DNA of 64,000 nucleotides from Candidatus Aalborgicola danicus (GCA_016703945.1 JADJBC010000020.1:62001-126000), one strand, 5' to 3'. Counted from the first letter of the stretch, positions 1 through 7,999 are shown. The notes: generated by a model not told the origin, from the sequence alone. Program-made: numbers and translations.

Positions 1-1037
1 TGTATTCCTCGGGCTTTGACCACGGCACGCGTTTTGAAGACCATGGCCGCAATATGCTGATTGCGGGCACCATCATGTTTGTTGTGGCCCAGGTGCCGCC
101 GCAGCGGCTGATGGCTCTGGCCGTGCCGCTGTACATGCTGGGGGTTGCTTTGTTGATTGCGGTGGCGGTGTTTGGCATTACCAAAAAAGGTGCCCGGCGC
201 TGGATCAATTTAGGCGTCACCATCCAGCCCAGCGAAATTCTGAAGATTGCCATGCCCCTGATGTTGGCCTGGTGGTTCCAGAAGCGGGAAGGGCAGTTGC
301 GCCCGCTGGACTTTGGGGTGGCCGCCTTTTTGCTCGGTGTGCCGGTTGCGCTGGTCATGAAACAACCCGATCTGGGCACCTCGCTGTTGATTCTGGCGGC
401 GGGCCTGTCGGTCATCTTTTATGCGGGCATGAGCTGGAAGCTGGTGATCCCACCGGTGCTGCTGGGAGTGATCGGCATCGGGCTGATCGTGGTGTTTGAA
501 CCTAGCCTGTGCGCCGAAGGCGTGCGCTGGCCGGTCTTACACGACTACCAGCAACAACGTATCTGCACGCTGCTGGATCCCACGCGTGACCCGCTGGGCA
601 AGGGTTTTCACATCATCCAGGGCATGATTGCCATCGGTTCGGGTGGCCTCACCGGGGTTGGGTTCATGAAAGGTACACAAACACATCTTGAATTCATTCC
701 CGAGCGGACCACCGACTTTATTTTTGCCGCCTATTCCGAGGAGTTCGGACTGTTGGGAAACCTCTTTCTGATCGCCGCTTTTCTGTTCCTGATTCTGCGC
801 GGTCTGGCCATTGCGCTGGAGGCTCCGACCTTGTTTTCGCGGCTGCTGGCAGGGAGTGTGACGATGATTTTCTTCACCTATGCCTTCGTCAACATGGGCA
901 TGGTCAGCGGCATTTTGCCGGTTGTGGGTGTGCCACTGCCCTTTATCAGCTACGGCGGCACCGCCATGGTGACGCTGGGACTGGCGATTGGCATTTTGAT
1001 GGCGATCGCCAACGCCAAGCGCCTGGTGCAGTCCTGA
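1..1037 (+). CDS. rodA: RodA, rod-shape SEDS peptidoglycan polymerase (5' truncated)
   Basis: The reading frame is already open at base 3, so the N-terminus lies outside the window. The visible part is a polytopic inner-membrane protein with SEDS-family signatures: GARRWINLG, QPSEILKIAMP, KQPDLGTSLL, PERTTDFIFAAYSEEFG and, near the C-terminus, PLPFISYGGTAM. RodA polymerises glycan strands from lipid II during cell elongation, with PBP2 as the crosslinking partner. That gene (mrdA) would be expected just upstream, outside the window. The C-terminus is complete. RodA rather than FtsW is favoured by the GARRWINLG sequence and by the absence of cell-division genes nearby. Confidence 0.95.
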   Translation, partial: YSSGFDHGTRFEDHGRNMLIAGTIMFVVAQVPPQRLMALAVPLYMLGVALLIAVAVFGITKKGARRWINLGVTIQPSEILKIAMPLMLAWWFQKREGQLRPLDFGVAAFLLGVPVALVMKQPDLGTSLLILAAGLSVIFYAGMSWKLVIPPVLLGVIGIGLIVVFEPSLCAEGVRWPVLHDYQQQRICTLLDPTRDPLGKGFHIIQGMIAIGSGGLTGVGFMKGTQTHLEFIPERTTDFIFAAYSEEFGLLGNLFLIAAFLFLILRGLAIALEAPTLFSRLLAGSVTMIFFTYAFVNMGMVSGILPVVGVPLPFISYGGTAMVTLGLAIGILMAIANAKRLVQS

Positions 1038-1076
1038 TATGGAAGCAGAACGCGAAGCGACAAGCGTGGGGGCCAC

Positions 1077-1988
1077 ATGAGCGCCGCCGGGCCGCCCCAA
1101 GGCGCGAAGCTAATATTCCCCGTCAGCATCATCGGTGTCGGCAATATGGGTGGCGCCATGGCGGCTCGCCTGGGGACGCTGGGCTGGTCGCCACGGGTCT
1201 TTGATCTGGACCGGACCAAAGCCAGAAGTCTTGAACGTTTTGGTGCTCTAGCCCTCGAATCTGCTGTATGTGCTGCTACTGAAACAATAGCGACCATTGT
1301 CTGTGTGGTGGATGCTGCACAAACCGATGACGTGTTGTTTGGATCACAAGGCATTGCGCCGCATCTGCAGCCTGGGCACGTGGTGGTGTTGTGCCCCACC
1401 ATTTCACCGGATGCGGTGCAAACCTTGGCCGGTGAGTTGGGTTCGCTGGGCGTTGACACACTGGATGCCCCTATGTCGGGTGGCCCGCTGCGCGCCCGTG
1501 ACGGCAGCATGAGTCTGATGCTTGCCGGGGCTGACGCCGTGGTGGCCAAGGTCCAGCCCTTGCTGGATGCACTGTCCAACCAGGTGTTCCACATCTCCGA
1601 ACAGCTGGGGGATGCCGCACGGACCAAACTGGTCAACAACCTGCTGGCTGGTATCAATCTGGTGGGTGCGGCGGAAGTCATGGCCCTGGCGCGCCGCCTG
1701 GGGCTGGACGCCACACGCACGCTGGATGTGATTGCCCAGTCCAGTGGCCAAAGCTGGATTGGCATGGATCGTATGCGCCGTGCCGTTGCCGGTGATTTTG
1801 CACCGCGTGCCCACATGACCCTGCTGGCCAAAGACACGGCCCTGGCACAGGATGCGGCACGGAGCGTCGGCTTTGACGGCCCGTTGGGGGCGCTGGCCAG
1901 CCAGGTGTTTGCGTCTGCGCTCCAGTCGGGGTTGGCGGATCTGGATGACGCTGCGCTGTTGCCGTTTCTGGAGCGCCGATTGCCCTGA
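1077..1988 (+). CDS. NAD(P)-dependent beta-hydroxyacid dehydrogenase (HIBADH family)
   Basis: The 303-residue protein starts with a Rossmann dinucleotide site, IIGVGNMGGAMAARL (about residues 18-32). It then has the substrate-site Ser-Gly-Gly of the family (DAPMSGGPLRARDGS, about 130-145) and the catalytic-lysine segment TKLVNNLLAG (about 181-190). Family members oxidise or reduce small 2- or 3-hydroxyacids such as 3-hydroxyisobutyrate, tartronate semialdehyde or threonate; the exact substrate cannot be read from sequence. The first 17 residues are not typical of the family and the ribosome-binding site is weak, but no other ATG precedes the Rossmann motif. A 49-bp dispersed repeat (1243-1291) lies in frame inside the gene, encoding about ALALESAVCAATETIA without breaking it. 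Confidence 0.85.
   Translation: MSAAGPPQGAKLIFPVSIIGVGNMGGAMAARLGTLGWSPRVFDLDRTKARSLERFGALALESAVCAATETIATIVCVVDAAQTDDVLFGSQGIAPHLQPGHVVVLCPTISPDAVQTLAGELGSLGVDTLDAPMSGGPLRARDGSMSLMLAGADAVVAKVQPLLDALSNQVFHISEQLGDAARTKLVNNLLAGINLVGAAEVMALARRLGLDATRTLDVIAQSSGQSWIGMDRMRRAVAGDFAPRAHMTLLAKDTALAQDAARSVGFDGPLGALASQVFASALQSGLADLDDAALLPFLERRLP
1243..1291 (-). repeat. 49-bp dispersed repeat, copy C (in-frame inside a dehydrogenase gene)
   Basis: Read on the minus strand this begins GCTAT and, exactly 35 bases later, has GAGGGCTAGAG. The same two blocks at the same spacing occur at 9962-10010 and 55569-55617, and the middles differ. Here the element is translated as part of the hydroxyacid dehydrogenase without a stop, between the Rossmann domain and the substrate domain. 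Confidence 0.6.
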
Positions 1989-2069
1989 CGCCCCGTGGTC
2001 GTCATCACTGCGGCGGGGGCAAGCGCCCTCCACTGAACGTTTTTGTGCGCAGGCGCCTAGAATTGGCCC

Positions 2070-3530
2070 ATGATTTCTCGTGAACCCACCATCGAACGTC
2101 TCGCCCTGGCCCAGAGCCTGTTGTTAACCCCCTTTGGCCTGGATGAATCCCATCTGGCCATGGCCTTGAATGAAATCAAGGCCCACCGGGTTGACGAAGC
2201 CGACCTTTATTTCCAGTACACCCGTTCCGAGGGCTGGAGCCTGGAGGAGGGCATCGTCAAGACCGGTTCGTTCAGCATCGAACAAGGGGTTGGCGTGCGT
2301 GCAGTCAGTGGCGAAAAGACCGCCTTTGCCTACTCGGATGACATCTCGCAGGCCTCCCTGCTGGATGCGGCCCGTACGGTGCGCAGCATTTCCAGTGTGG
2401 CCCAAAAAGGGCGGGTCAAAGTGGCGAGCCCAAAGATTGCCAGGGCGCGCAGTCTGTACAACGGAGTGGACCCGATTTCTACGCTGGACAGCGCCGCCAA
2501 GGTGGCGTTGTTGGGCAAAGTGGAAAAATTGGCCCGCGCCAAAGACCCGCGGGTGGCCCAGGTCATGGCGGGTTTGGCCAGTGAATACGATGTGGTGATG
2601 GTGGCCCGTGCCGATGGCACCCTGGCGGCCGATGTGCGACCGCTTGTGCGACTGTCCGTCACCGTTATTGCGGAACAAAAAGGGCGTCGTGAAGTGGGCT
2701 CAGCCGGTGGCGGTGGTCGCTTTGGACTGGCGTATTTTGACGATGCCCAGATCGAGAAGTATGTTGACGAAGCGGTGCATGCCGCCCTGACCAACCTCGA
2801 CGCCCGGCCCGCGCCTGCAGGTGAAATGACGGTGGTGTTAGGCCCCGGCTGGCCCGGCATTCTGCTGCACGAAGCAATTGGCCACGGGTTGGAGGGTGAC
2901 TTCAACCGCAAGGGCTCCAGCGCCTTCAGCGGCCGGGTCGGTCAACGGGTTGCGGCCAAGGGTGTGACCGTGCTGGATGACGGCACCATTGCCGACCGCC
3001 GTGGTTCCCTGAACGTGGACGACGAAGGCAACACCAGCCAGCGCACTGTGCTGATCGAGGACGGCATTTTGAAGGGCTACATCCAGGACGCCATGAATGC
3101 GCGCCTGATGGGCGTGGCGCCCACCGGCAACGGGCGGCGGGAAAGTTATGCCCACGTGCCGATGCCGCGCATGACCAACACCTACATGCTCGGTGGCGAC
3201 AAGGACCCCAAGGAAATTGTGGCCAGCATCAAGAGGGGCCTGTACGCCACCAACTTTGGCGGTGGCCAGGTGGACATTACGTCCGGCAAGTTTGTGTTTT
3301 CTGCCAGCGAAGCCTATTGGGTGGAAAACGGCAAGATTTTGTATCCGGTCAAAGGTGCCACCATTGTTGGCAGCGGGCCGGAATGCCTCAAGCGCGTCAG
3401 CATGATCGGCAACGACATGAAGCTCGACAGCGGCGTGGGCACCTGCGGCAAAGAAGGCCAGAGTGTGCCGGTGGGCGTGGGGCAGCCCACGCTGCGGATC
3501 GATGGCCTGACCGTGGGTGGAACCGCCTGA
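2070..3530 (+). CDS. tldD: TldD, metalloprotease subunit
   Basis: This 486-residue protein has the expected length for TldD. The zinc-binding HEAIGH (residues 267-272, in LLHEAIGHGLEGD) and the C-terminal cysteine region GTCGKEGQSVPVG are both present. TldD forms a heterodimer with TldE (PmbA) that degrades unfolded peptides, processes leader peptides of some modified peptides and affects CcdA antitoxin turnover; the protein is cytosolic. tldE is not in the window, and in many proteobacteria it is unlinked. The ATG at 2070 is 81 bp after the dehydrogenase stop, so co-transcription is possible but not shown. Confidence 0.95.
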   Translation: MISREPTIERLALAQSLLLTPFGLDESHLAMALNEIKAHRVDEADLYFQYTRSEGWSLEEGIVKTGSFSIEQGVGVRAVSGEKTAFAYSDDISQASLLDAARTVRSISSVAQKGRVKVASPKIARARSLYNGVDPISTLDSAAKVALLGKVEKLARAKDPRVAQVMAGLASEYDVVMVARADGTLAADVRPLVRLSVTVIAEQKGRREVGSAGGGGRFGLAYFDDAQIEKYVDEAVHAALTNLDARPAPAGEMTVVLGPGWPGILLHEAIGHGLEGDFNRKGSSAFSGRVGQRVAAKGVTVLDDGTIADRRGSLNVDDEGNTSQRTVLIEDGILKGYIQDAMNARLMGVAPTGNGRRESYAHVPMPRMTNTYMLGGDKDPKEIVASIKRGLYATNFGGGQVDITSGKFVFSASEAYWVENGKILYPVKGATIVGSGPECLKRVSMIGNDMKLDSGVGTCGKEGQSVPVGVGQPTLRIDGLTVGGTA

Positions 3531-3563
3531 CCGGGTAACCAACACATCAGGAAGACCGATGCC

Positions 3564-4103
3564 ATGAGTGGTGAACCGTCCAGTGCGCTGCCCACGCAGT
3601 CCGACGAATCGTTTTCTGCCTCAGTGGACACGGGATTCCCTGCGCACTCGCAGACCCAGGGCGCGTCACAGGGGATTTCCCAGTCGCAGTCCCACAATCA
3701 CAGTTTTCAGTCGTTTGGGCAATACAGCCAGTTTTTGCGATCGGCCGTAGCCGACGAGGAGTCTTTGCAGGTTGGTGAAAGCCTGCAGGCGTTGGCCGTC
3801 CAGATTGAGGCGATGGTGACGCTGTTGCAGCAGGGCGGGCAGGATCGCCGCGCGTTGGCACTGGCGCTGTTCAACCTGGTGGGAGACCTGCGGGCCCATC
3901 GCGCCCAACTGCTGGCCCTGGGCGACGATTGGCATCGTTTTTATGAGTTTGATGCGCACTTTTCCTCACTGAACCATTTCCGCATTCTGGTCACACAGTG
4001 GGCCATGGAGGCCGCTCCGCCGCGTCTCGGTGTGCCGCCGTTGGCCGGGGGGGGGGCGGGGGGGGGGGGGTCGCCCCCCCACGTTGCCGACCAGCAAAAT
4101 TAA
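3564..4103 (+). CDS. Hypothetical protein with a poly-G-encoded C-terminus
   Basis: I do not recognise the 179-residue product. The first 60 residues are rich in Ser, Gln and Asn and probably disordered. Residues about 65-150 look helical (LQALAVQIEAMVTLLQQGG, LFNLVGDLRAHRAQLLALG). No signal peptide or membrane segment is visible. The last 26 residues are read through a poly-G/poly-C tract at 4047-4080 and contain GGGAGGGGSPP, so the true C-terminus is doubtful. The tract may be an error or an inserted GC element. The gene lies 33 bp after tldD and ends just before the aroG leader region. Confidence 0.6.
   Translation: MSGEPSSALPTQSDESFSASVDTGFPAHSQTQGASQGISQSQSHNHSFQSFGQYSQFLRSAVADEESLQVGESLQALAVQIEAMVTLLQQGGQDRRALALALFNLVGDLRAHRAQLLALGDDWHRFYEFDAHFSSLNHFRILVTQWAMEAAPPRLGVPPLAGGGAGGGGSPPHVADQQN
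4047..4080. repeat. Poly-G tract (10 G, C, 13 G) followed by seven C
   Basis: The tract has ten G (4047-4056), one C, thirteen G (4058-4070), TCG, then seven C (4074-4080). The flanking G and C runs could pair. A similar but longer tract lies at 8782-8805. It encodes the Gly-rich tail of the gene above and could equally be a sequencing artefact. Confidence 0.7.
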
Positions 4104-4106
4104 CTG

Positions 4107-4115
4107 TGCTACAGT
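4107..4115 (+). promoter_or_regulatory. Candidate extended -10 promoter for the aroG leader
   Basis: TGCTACAGT fits an extended -10 element (TGn followed by TACAGT, four of six matches to TATAAT). No good -35 lies 17 bp upstream, which is acceptable for extended -10 promoters. The predicted start (about 4121-4123) would fall at or next to the leader-peptide ATG at 4123. If correct, the leader mRNA is leaderless or nearly so. A promoter further upstream cannot be excluded. Confidence 0.4.
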
Positions 4116-4122
4116 GACAGCC

Positions 4123-4191
4123 ATGCATTTCGGACGTTTTTATTTTGGCTATTTTTGGTTCTCAAGCGCCTTTGGCGGTAGAGAGATCTGA
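4123..4191 (+). CDS. aroG leader peptide, Phe/Tyr-rich attenuator ORF
   Basis: This 22-codon reading frame begins MHFGRFYFGYFWF. It holds six Phe, two Tyr and one Trp, with five Phe, both Tyr and the Trp between residues 3 and 13, and ends in TGA at 4189. It lies 104 bp upstream of aroG and is followed by an intrinsic terminator at 4228-4257. GGCGGT at 4174-4179, just after the last Phe codon, can pair with ACCGCC (4229-4234), the left arm of that terminator. This gives the alternative hairpin needed for ribosome-mediated attenuation. Inferred mechanism: low charged Phe/Tyr tRNA stalls the ribosome, an antiterminator forms and aroG is transcribed. No clear Shine-Dalgarno sequence precedes the ATG. 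Confidence 0.75.
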   Translation: MHFGRFYFGYFWFSSAFGGREI

Positions 4192-4227
4192 ACGTACCTG
4201 ACAAGCAGACGTCCCAAATCCTCACCA

Positions 4228-4257
4228 AACCGCCGGCACCACCGGCGGTTTTTTTTT
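4228..4257 (+). terminator. Intrinsic terminator/attenuator upstream of aroG
   Basis: A 9-bp perfect stem AACCGCCGG / CCGGCGGTT encloses loop CACCA and is followed by T4249-T4257. It sits between the leader peptide and aroG, with no gene end close enough to need it except the hypothetical gene 125 bp upstream. Its left arm overlaps the proposed antiterminator partner of 4174-4179. Confidence 0.85.
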
Positions 4258-4295
4258 GCCCAACCGTCCTATTTCCATCCACTCAGGAGCTTTCC

Positions 4296-5429
4296 ATGAC
4301 CGCAAAACCCGCCGCTACGTCCGATGCCTGGTACCCGCATGCACCGCAGCAAACCGACCGCACCAGCCAGACCGACGACGAACGCATCAAGGACATCACC
4401 GTGTTGCCGCCTCCCGAGCACCTGATCCGCTTCTTCCCGATCCAGGGAACGGCGGTTGAAAAACTGATCTCCCACACCCGCAAGGCGATTCACAACATCA
4501 TTGCGGGCAAGGACGACCGCATGCTGGTGGTGATCGGACCGTGTTCGATCCATGATCCGGCCGCCGCGCTGGACTACGCGCGCCGACTGAAGTCCGAACG
4601 TGAAAAATACAAAGACACGCTGGAAATCGTGATGCGCGTGTATTTCGAAAAACCGCGCACCACCGTGGGCTGGAAAGGCCTGATCAACGACCCTTACCTG
4701 GACGAGAGCTTTCGCATTGACGAAGGCCTGCGTATCGCCCGCCAGTTGCTGATCGAGATCAACCGCCTGGGCTTGCCCGCCGGTAGCGAGTTTCTGGATG
4801 TGATTTCTCCCCAGTATCTGGGCGATTTGATTGCCTGGGGCGCGATCGGCGCACGCACCACCGAGAGCCAGGTGCACCGCGAACTGGCCTCTGGCCTGTC
4901 GGCCCCGATCGGCTTCAAGAACGGTACCGATGGCAACATCAAGATCGCCACCGATGCGATCCAGGCCGCCGCCGGTGGCCACCACTTCTTGTCGGTTCAC
5001 AAGAACGGCCAGGTGGCGATTGTGCAAACCAATGGCAACAAGGACTGCCACGTCATATTGCGGGGCGGCAAGGCACCCAACTACGATGCCACCAGTGTGG
5101 CGGTAGCCTGCAAAGAGTTGGAGAAAGCCAAACTGCCCGCCACCCTGATGGTCGATTGCAGCCACGCCAACAGCAGCAAGCAGCATGAAAAGCAGGTCGA
5201 CGTGGCGCGCGACATAGCCAAGCAGATCGCTGCTGGATCACGCAGCGTCTTTGGTGTCATGGTGGAAAGCCATCTGAACGCGGGTGCACAGAAATTTACA
5301 CCCGGCAAAGACGACGCCCAAGCATTGGAATACGGCAAGAGCATCACCGATGCCTGCCTGGGTTGGGACGATTCGCTGGTGTCGCTGGAGCTGTTGTCGG
5401 CTGCCGTCCAGGCTCGCCGGGCACGCTAA
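4296..5429 (+). CDS. aroG: DAHP synthase (3-deoxy-7-phosphoheptulonate synthase), class I
   Basis: This enzyme condenses phosphoenolpyruvate and erythrose 4-phosphate, the first step of aromatic amino acid synthesis. The 377-residue protein has GPCSIHDPAAALDYARRL (about 73-90), the KPRTTVGWKGL loop and the metal/PEP-site segment VDCSHANSSKQ (about 285-295), all typical of AroF/G/H-type enzymes. It is about 25 residues longer than E. coli AroG at the N-terminus. The ATG at 4296 is chosen for its AGGAG site 8 bp upstream. The upstream aromatic-rich leader peptide suggests transcriptional attenuation in addition to the allosteric feedback usual for this family. Confidence 0.95.
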   Translation: MTAKPAATSDAWYPHAPQQTDRTSQTDDERIKDITVLPPPEHLIRFFPIQGTAVEKLISHTRKAIHNIIAGKDDRMLVVIGPCSIHDPAAALDYARRLKSEREKYKDTLEIVMRVYFEKPRTTVGWKGLINDPYLDESFRIDEGLRIARQLLIEINRLGLPAGSEFLDVISPQYLGDLIAWGAIGARTTESQVHRELASGLSAPIGFKNGTDGNIKIATDAIQAAAGGHHFLSVHKNGQVAIVQTNGNKDCHVILRGGKAPNYDATSVAVACKELEKAKLPATLMVDCSHANSSKQHEKQVDVARDIAKQIAAGSRSVFGVMVESHLNAGAQKFTPGKDDAQALEYGKSITDACLGWDDSLVSLELLSAAVQARRAR

Positions 5430-5451
5430 CAAAAAAAAAGCTGCGGTTTGG

Positions 5452-5925
5452 TCAGCCGCCCGTGCGGCTGGCCGCTATCTTGGTATGCACCCATTGTTGG
5501 GCCTGTTCCATGGTCGAAACGATCCGGAAAGGGCGCTCAATCAATTGGTAAACGCGTTCGAAATGCGGCGCCATGATTTTGCAGCCCTCAATTTCGGGCG
5601 CTATGACAAAAGCTGTGGCAACCGGTTCAAATCCTTCGGGTTTGGGCTTTCGCATCAAGGCGGTGTAGCGTTCGATGGCCTCCGGGGTGGCCATCGCGCT
5701 GACGCGCATCGTGCAGATGCTGGCCCACGGGCCGCTGAACGTCAGCGATTTCAGGAAATTGCCCTGGGCCACGGCCAGCTGGTCAAACACCTCGGCGTTA
5801 AATGGCCCGGTCGCCTCGTAATGCAGGACGTCGTTGTCCATCCACAGGTCCACACGCCCGTGGGCCTTGAAACCAGGCGCGTTGATATGGGTCGTGCTGC
5901 TCTTCGGTGGAGGGGCGTTGGCCAT
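5452..5925 (-). CDS. Conserved hypothetical cytosolic protein
   Basis: I do not recognise the family. I place the start at the ATG at 5925 (protein begins MANAPPPKSS), giving 157 residues, because the in-frame upstream extension is Arg/Ala-rich and unlike a coding start. No signal peptide, membrane helix or metal motif is visible. The core alternates beta and helical stretches (LHYEATGPFNAEVFDQLA, ICTMRVSAMATPEAIERYT), which would suit a small alpha/beta domain. The gene is convergent with aroG. A CAGCCGC/GCGGCTG hairpin at 5454-5471 lies in its last codons and could help end transcription from both sides. Confidence 0.55.
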   Translation of the reverse strand: MANAPPPKSSTTHINAPGFKAHGRVDLWMDNDVLHYEATGPFNAEVFDQLAVAQGNFLKSLTFSGPWASICTMRVSAMATPEAIERYTALMRKPKPEGFEPVATAFVIAPEIEGCKIMAPHFERVYQLIERPFRIVSTMEQAQQWVHTKIAASRTGG

Positions 5926-5944
5926 GGTGTGTTTGGATGCCCGC

Positions 5945-7171
5945 CTATTGCGAGACCAGGCTGATGCCGCCCTGGCCAACGGCCACATACTGGGCCAAGC
6001 CGCTGATCACGGAGTACAGCGTGGTTGTGGTTCCGGTGCTGCGACGGGTCCATGTGATGCCGTCCGGACTGGTCAGCACCGTGCCACCACTGCCAGCGGT
6101 CATCAATTGACTGGACGCCGGGCTGACGGCATACAGATCGGCCGTGGTCCCCGAGCTCTGGGTGGTCCAGGTTACGCCGTTGTCGGTGCTGCGAAGAATG
6201 GTGCCGCCATTGCCGGCCGCCAGAAAGGTGTAAGACGTGACGATCTGAACAGACACTGCGTTCAGGTCAGCGCTGGTGCCCGAGGCGACTGCTGTCCAGG
6301 TACTGCCGTCAGGGCTGGTGAGCAGCGTTCCGCCCGCGCCGACAGCGACCCAGATGCCATTGCTGGAGTAGGTGATGCTGCGCAGATGGCGGGTGGTGGG
6401 CATCGCCACGGCGGTCCAGGTGATGCCGTCTGCCGATTTGATGGCCGTGCCATTGTTGCCCACGGCAACCGCCAACACGCCGTTGCTGGCGATGGCGTTG
6501 AGTGCCTCCGTGGTGGTGGATGCTGCTGCAGTCCAGGTGGACATATCGGTTCCGTAAGCGACCGTTCCGCCAGCGCCGACTGCGATGAATTTGCTGAAGG
6601 TATAGATCGAGGCGTTCAGGTTGGTATTGGCGGCCACTGGCAGCGCAGTCCAGGCCTTGCCATCGGTGCTGCGGTAGGTGCTGCCAGCATCACCCACGGC
6701 GAAGTAGTAGCCGACCAGATCGGTCCCGGTTCCGTATGAAATATTCCGTATGGTGTTGCTGCCCAGTGCCGAGCCTGGCGTCCAGAACTCACCGGCGGGG
6801 CGCGGAACGATAGAGACCGAGGGGCTGCCGGCGCCGCCCGGGCCGTCACCGTTGCGGCCATTGACCGTGAACGAATAGGTGTAACCGTTGGCAAGGCCGG
6901 TAACGACGTACGGCGATGTCACATTCAGCAGCGCCCGACTGCCGGGGATGTTGATCCAGTCTGTGCTGGTGATGGAGGTGGACGGGGCGTAGAACAGCCA
7001 ATATTTCACGTCCGGCGCGCTGGTCCAGGTCACGGTGGCCGTGCCATCGCCAGGGGTTACCGTGATGCCGCCGGCCGGTGGAGGTGCCGAACTGCCACTG
7101 CCGCCGCAGGCAGAAACCATTACGGCGACACAGAAAGCGGCGAGTGCCTGACGGATCGAGAAAAAGGACAT
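5945..7171 (-). CDS. Secreted lipoprotein with fibronectin-like and YCF48/BNR-type propeller repeats
   Basis: The 408-residue protein starts with a lipoprotein signal peptide; the lipobox VSACGGS puts the lipidated Cys at about residue 22. Residues about 30-125 resemble a fibronectin type III domain (GGITVTPGDGTATVTWTSA, GLANGYTYSFTV). From about 130 to the end there are some six repeats of the form VAVGxxGTxxxSxDGxTWT, for example FIAVGAGGTVAYGTDMSTWT. Such repeats build beta-propellers like YCF48 or BNR proteins. It is probably tethered to the outer membrane. The binding partner is unknown. A Shine-Dalgarno AGGTGG precedes the ATG. Confidence 0.75.
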   Translation of the reverse strand: MSFFSIRQALAAFCVAVMVSACGGSGSSAPPPAGGITVTPGDGTATVTWTSAPDVKYWLFYAPSTSITSTDWINIPGSRALLNVTSPYVVTGLANGYTYSFTVNGRNGDGPGGAGSPSVSIVPRPAGEFWTPGSALGSNTIRNISYGTGTDLVGYYFAVGDAGSTYRSTDGKAWTALPVAANTNLNASIYTFSKFIAVGAGGTVAYGTDMSTWTAAASTTTEALNAIASNGVLAVAVGNNGTAIKSADGITWTAVAMPTTRHLRSITYSSNGIWVAVGAGGTLLTSPDGSTWTAVASGTSADLNAVSVQIVTSYTFLAAGNGGTILRSTDNGVTWTTQSSGTTADLYAVSPASSQLMTAGSGGTVLTSPDGITWTRRSTGTTTTLYSVISGLAQYVAVGQGGISLVSQ

Positions 7172-7306
7172 GGAAAGCCACCTAGAGGAAGTAGATCAAT
7201 GATTTTACAAGTGCTTGTCCAGACGTCGCGGATCGTTGCATCTTGCACATGGTTTTACATCTATTGGCTTTCCAATTTCCGTCCATGGGTCTACAGTGTG
7301 CGCCTT

Positions 7307-7510
7307 ATGGCCACTTACAAGACAATCTACAAATGCCGCGAATGCGGTGCCACCAGCTACCAGCAGGTGATCGACCGCGCACCCAACGGTGCCTTGAAGC
7401 CCACTGGCCAGTACCGCTGTACCGGCTGTCGCAACATCTTTGCCACCATCCGCGCCTGGTGGGAGCCGCGCCGAGCCCCAGATTTTCAGCCTAGCTCATT
7501 CCCAGGTTAA
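7307..7510 (+). CDS. Small zinc-ribbon protein
   Basis: A 67-residue protein beginning MATYKTIYKCRECG. Two CxxC pairs (KCRECG and RCTGCR), about 29 residues apart, form a probable zinc ribbon. The reading frame continues upstream to 7199, but residues before this Met are hydrophobic and not ribbon-like, so the ATG at 7307 is preferred. The role is unknown; small ribbons of this kind may bind nucleic acid or act as adaptors. It is divergent from the propeller lipoprotein. Confidence 0.6.
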   Translation: MATYKTIYKCRECGATSYQQVIDRAPNGALKPTGQYRCTGCRNIFATIRAWWEPRRAPDFQPSSFPG

Positions 7511-7558
7511 GCTGCCGCCACGGTGCCAAGCGCCTCGAACGCCGGGAACGCCTGTTAC

Positions 7559-7999
7559 TCAGGAATTGGCACGTTTCCTGAGCCATCGCATCAGGGCACC
7601 GACCAGCGGCAATTTCTCATATAACTCCTGCGCTGCATCCCAGTAGTCGCGGTGCAGCACCACCAAGCCGGATTCAGAAAAAACCAGGTGGGACGCGCCC
7701 CGAATGGTTTGCGGCGTCTGTGGCTGAAAGCGCTTGAAACGGAAGTGAAAGTCCCAGGTCAGAAAACACTGTTGCCCTTGCAATACCCGCCCGGTCACGA
7801 CAAAACGCGGCGCGTGCAAGGCCACAAACATGTGGGCAAAAATGTGTTCAACGGCGGCCAGGCCCTGCACGTCGTTGAAGGGGTCGACAAAACGTGCCTG
7901 GGAGTCGTAAAAATGGCCGAGCTGCGCCACCGTGTCGGGCGTGATGGATTCAAAGAAGTTGACCAGAGCATCCAGGTCCACAGGCGAGACAGATTTCAT
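7559..7999 (-). CDS. NTF2/SnoaL-like protein
   Basis: A 146-residue protein with the layout of a small NTF2-like fold: an N-terminal helix (LDALVNFFESITPDTVAQL), then FYDSQARFVDPFNDVQG and C-terminal strands (FLTWDFHFRFKRF, GLVVLHRDYWDAAQELYE). It is the last gene of the lipid-modification run and its ATG overlaps the SDR stop by 4 bp, so it is translationally coupled. Homologues commonly sit beside the same SDR/DUF1365/CFA genes (family knowledge). Its biochemical role is not established; NTF2-like proteins may be enzymes or binding proteins. Confidence 0.8.
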   Translation of the reverse strand: MKSVSPVDLDALVNFFESITPDTVAQLGHFYDSQARFVDPFNDVQGLAAVEHIFAHMFVALHAPRFVVTGRVLQGQQCFLTWDFHFRFKRFQPQTPQTIRGASHLVFSESGLVVLHRDYWDAAQELYEKLPLVGALMRWLRKRANS

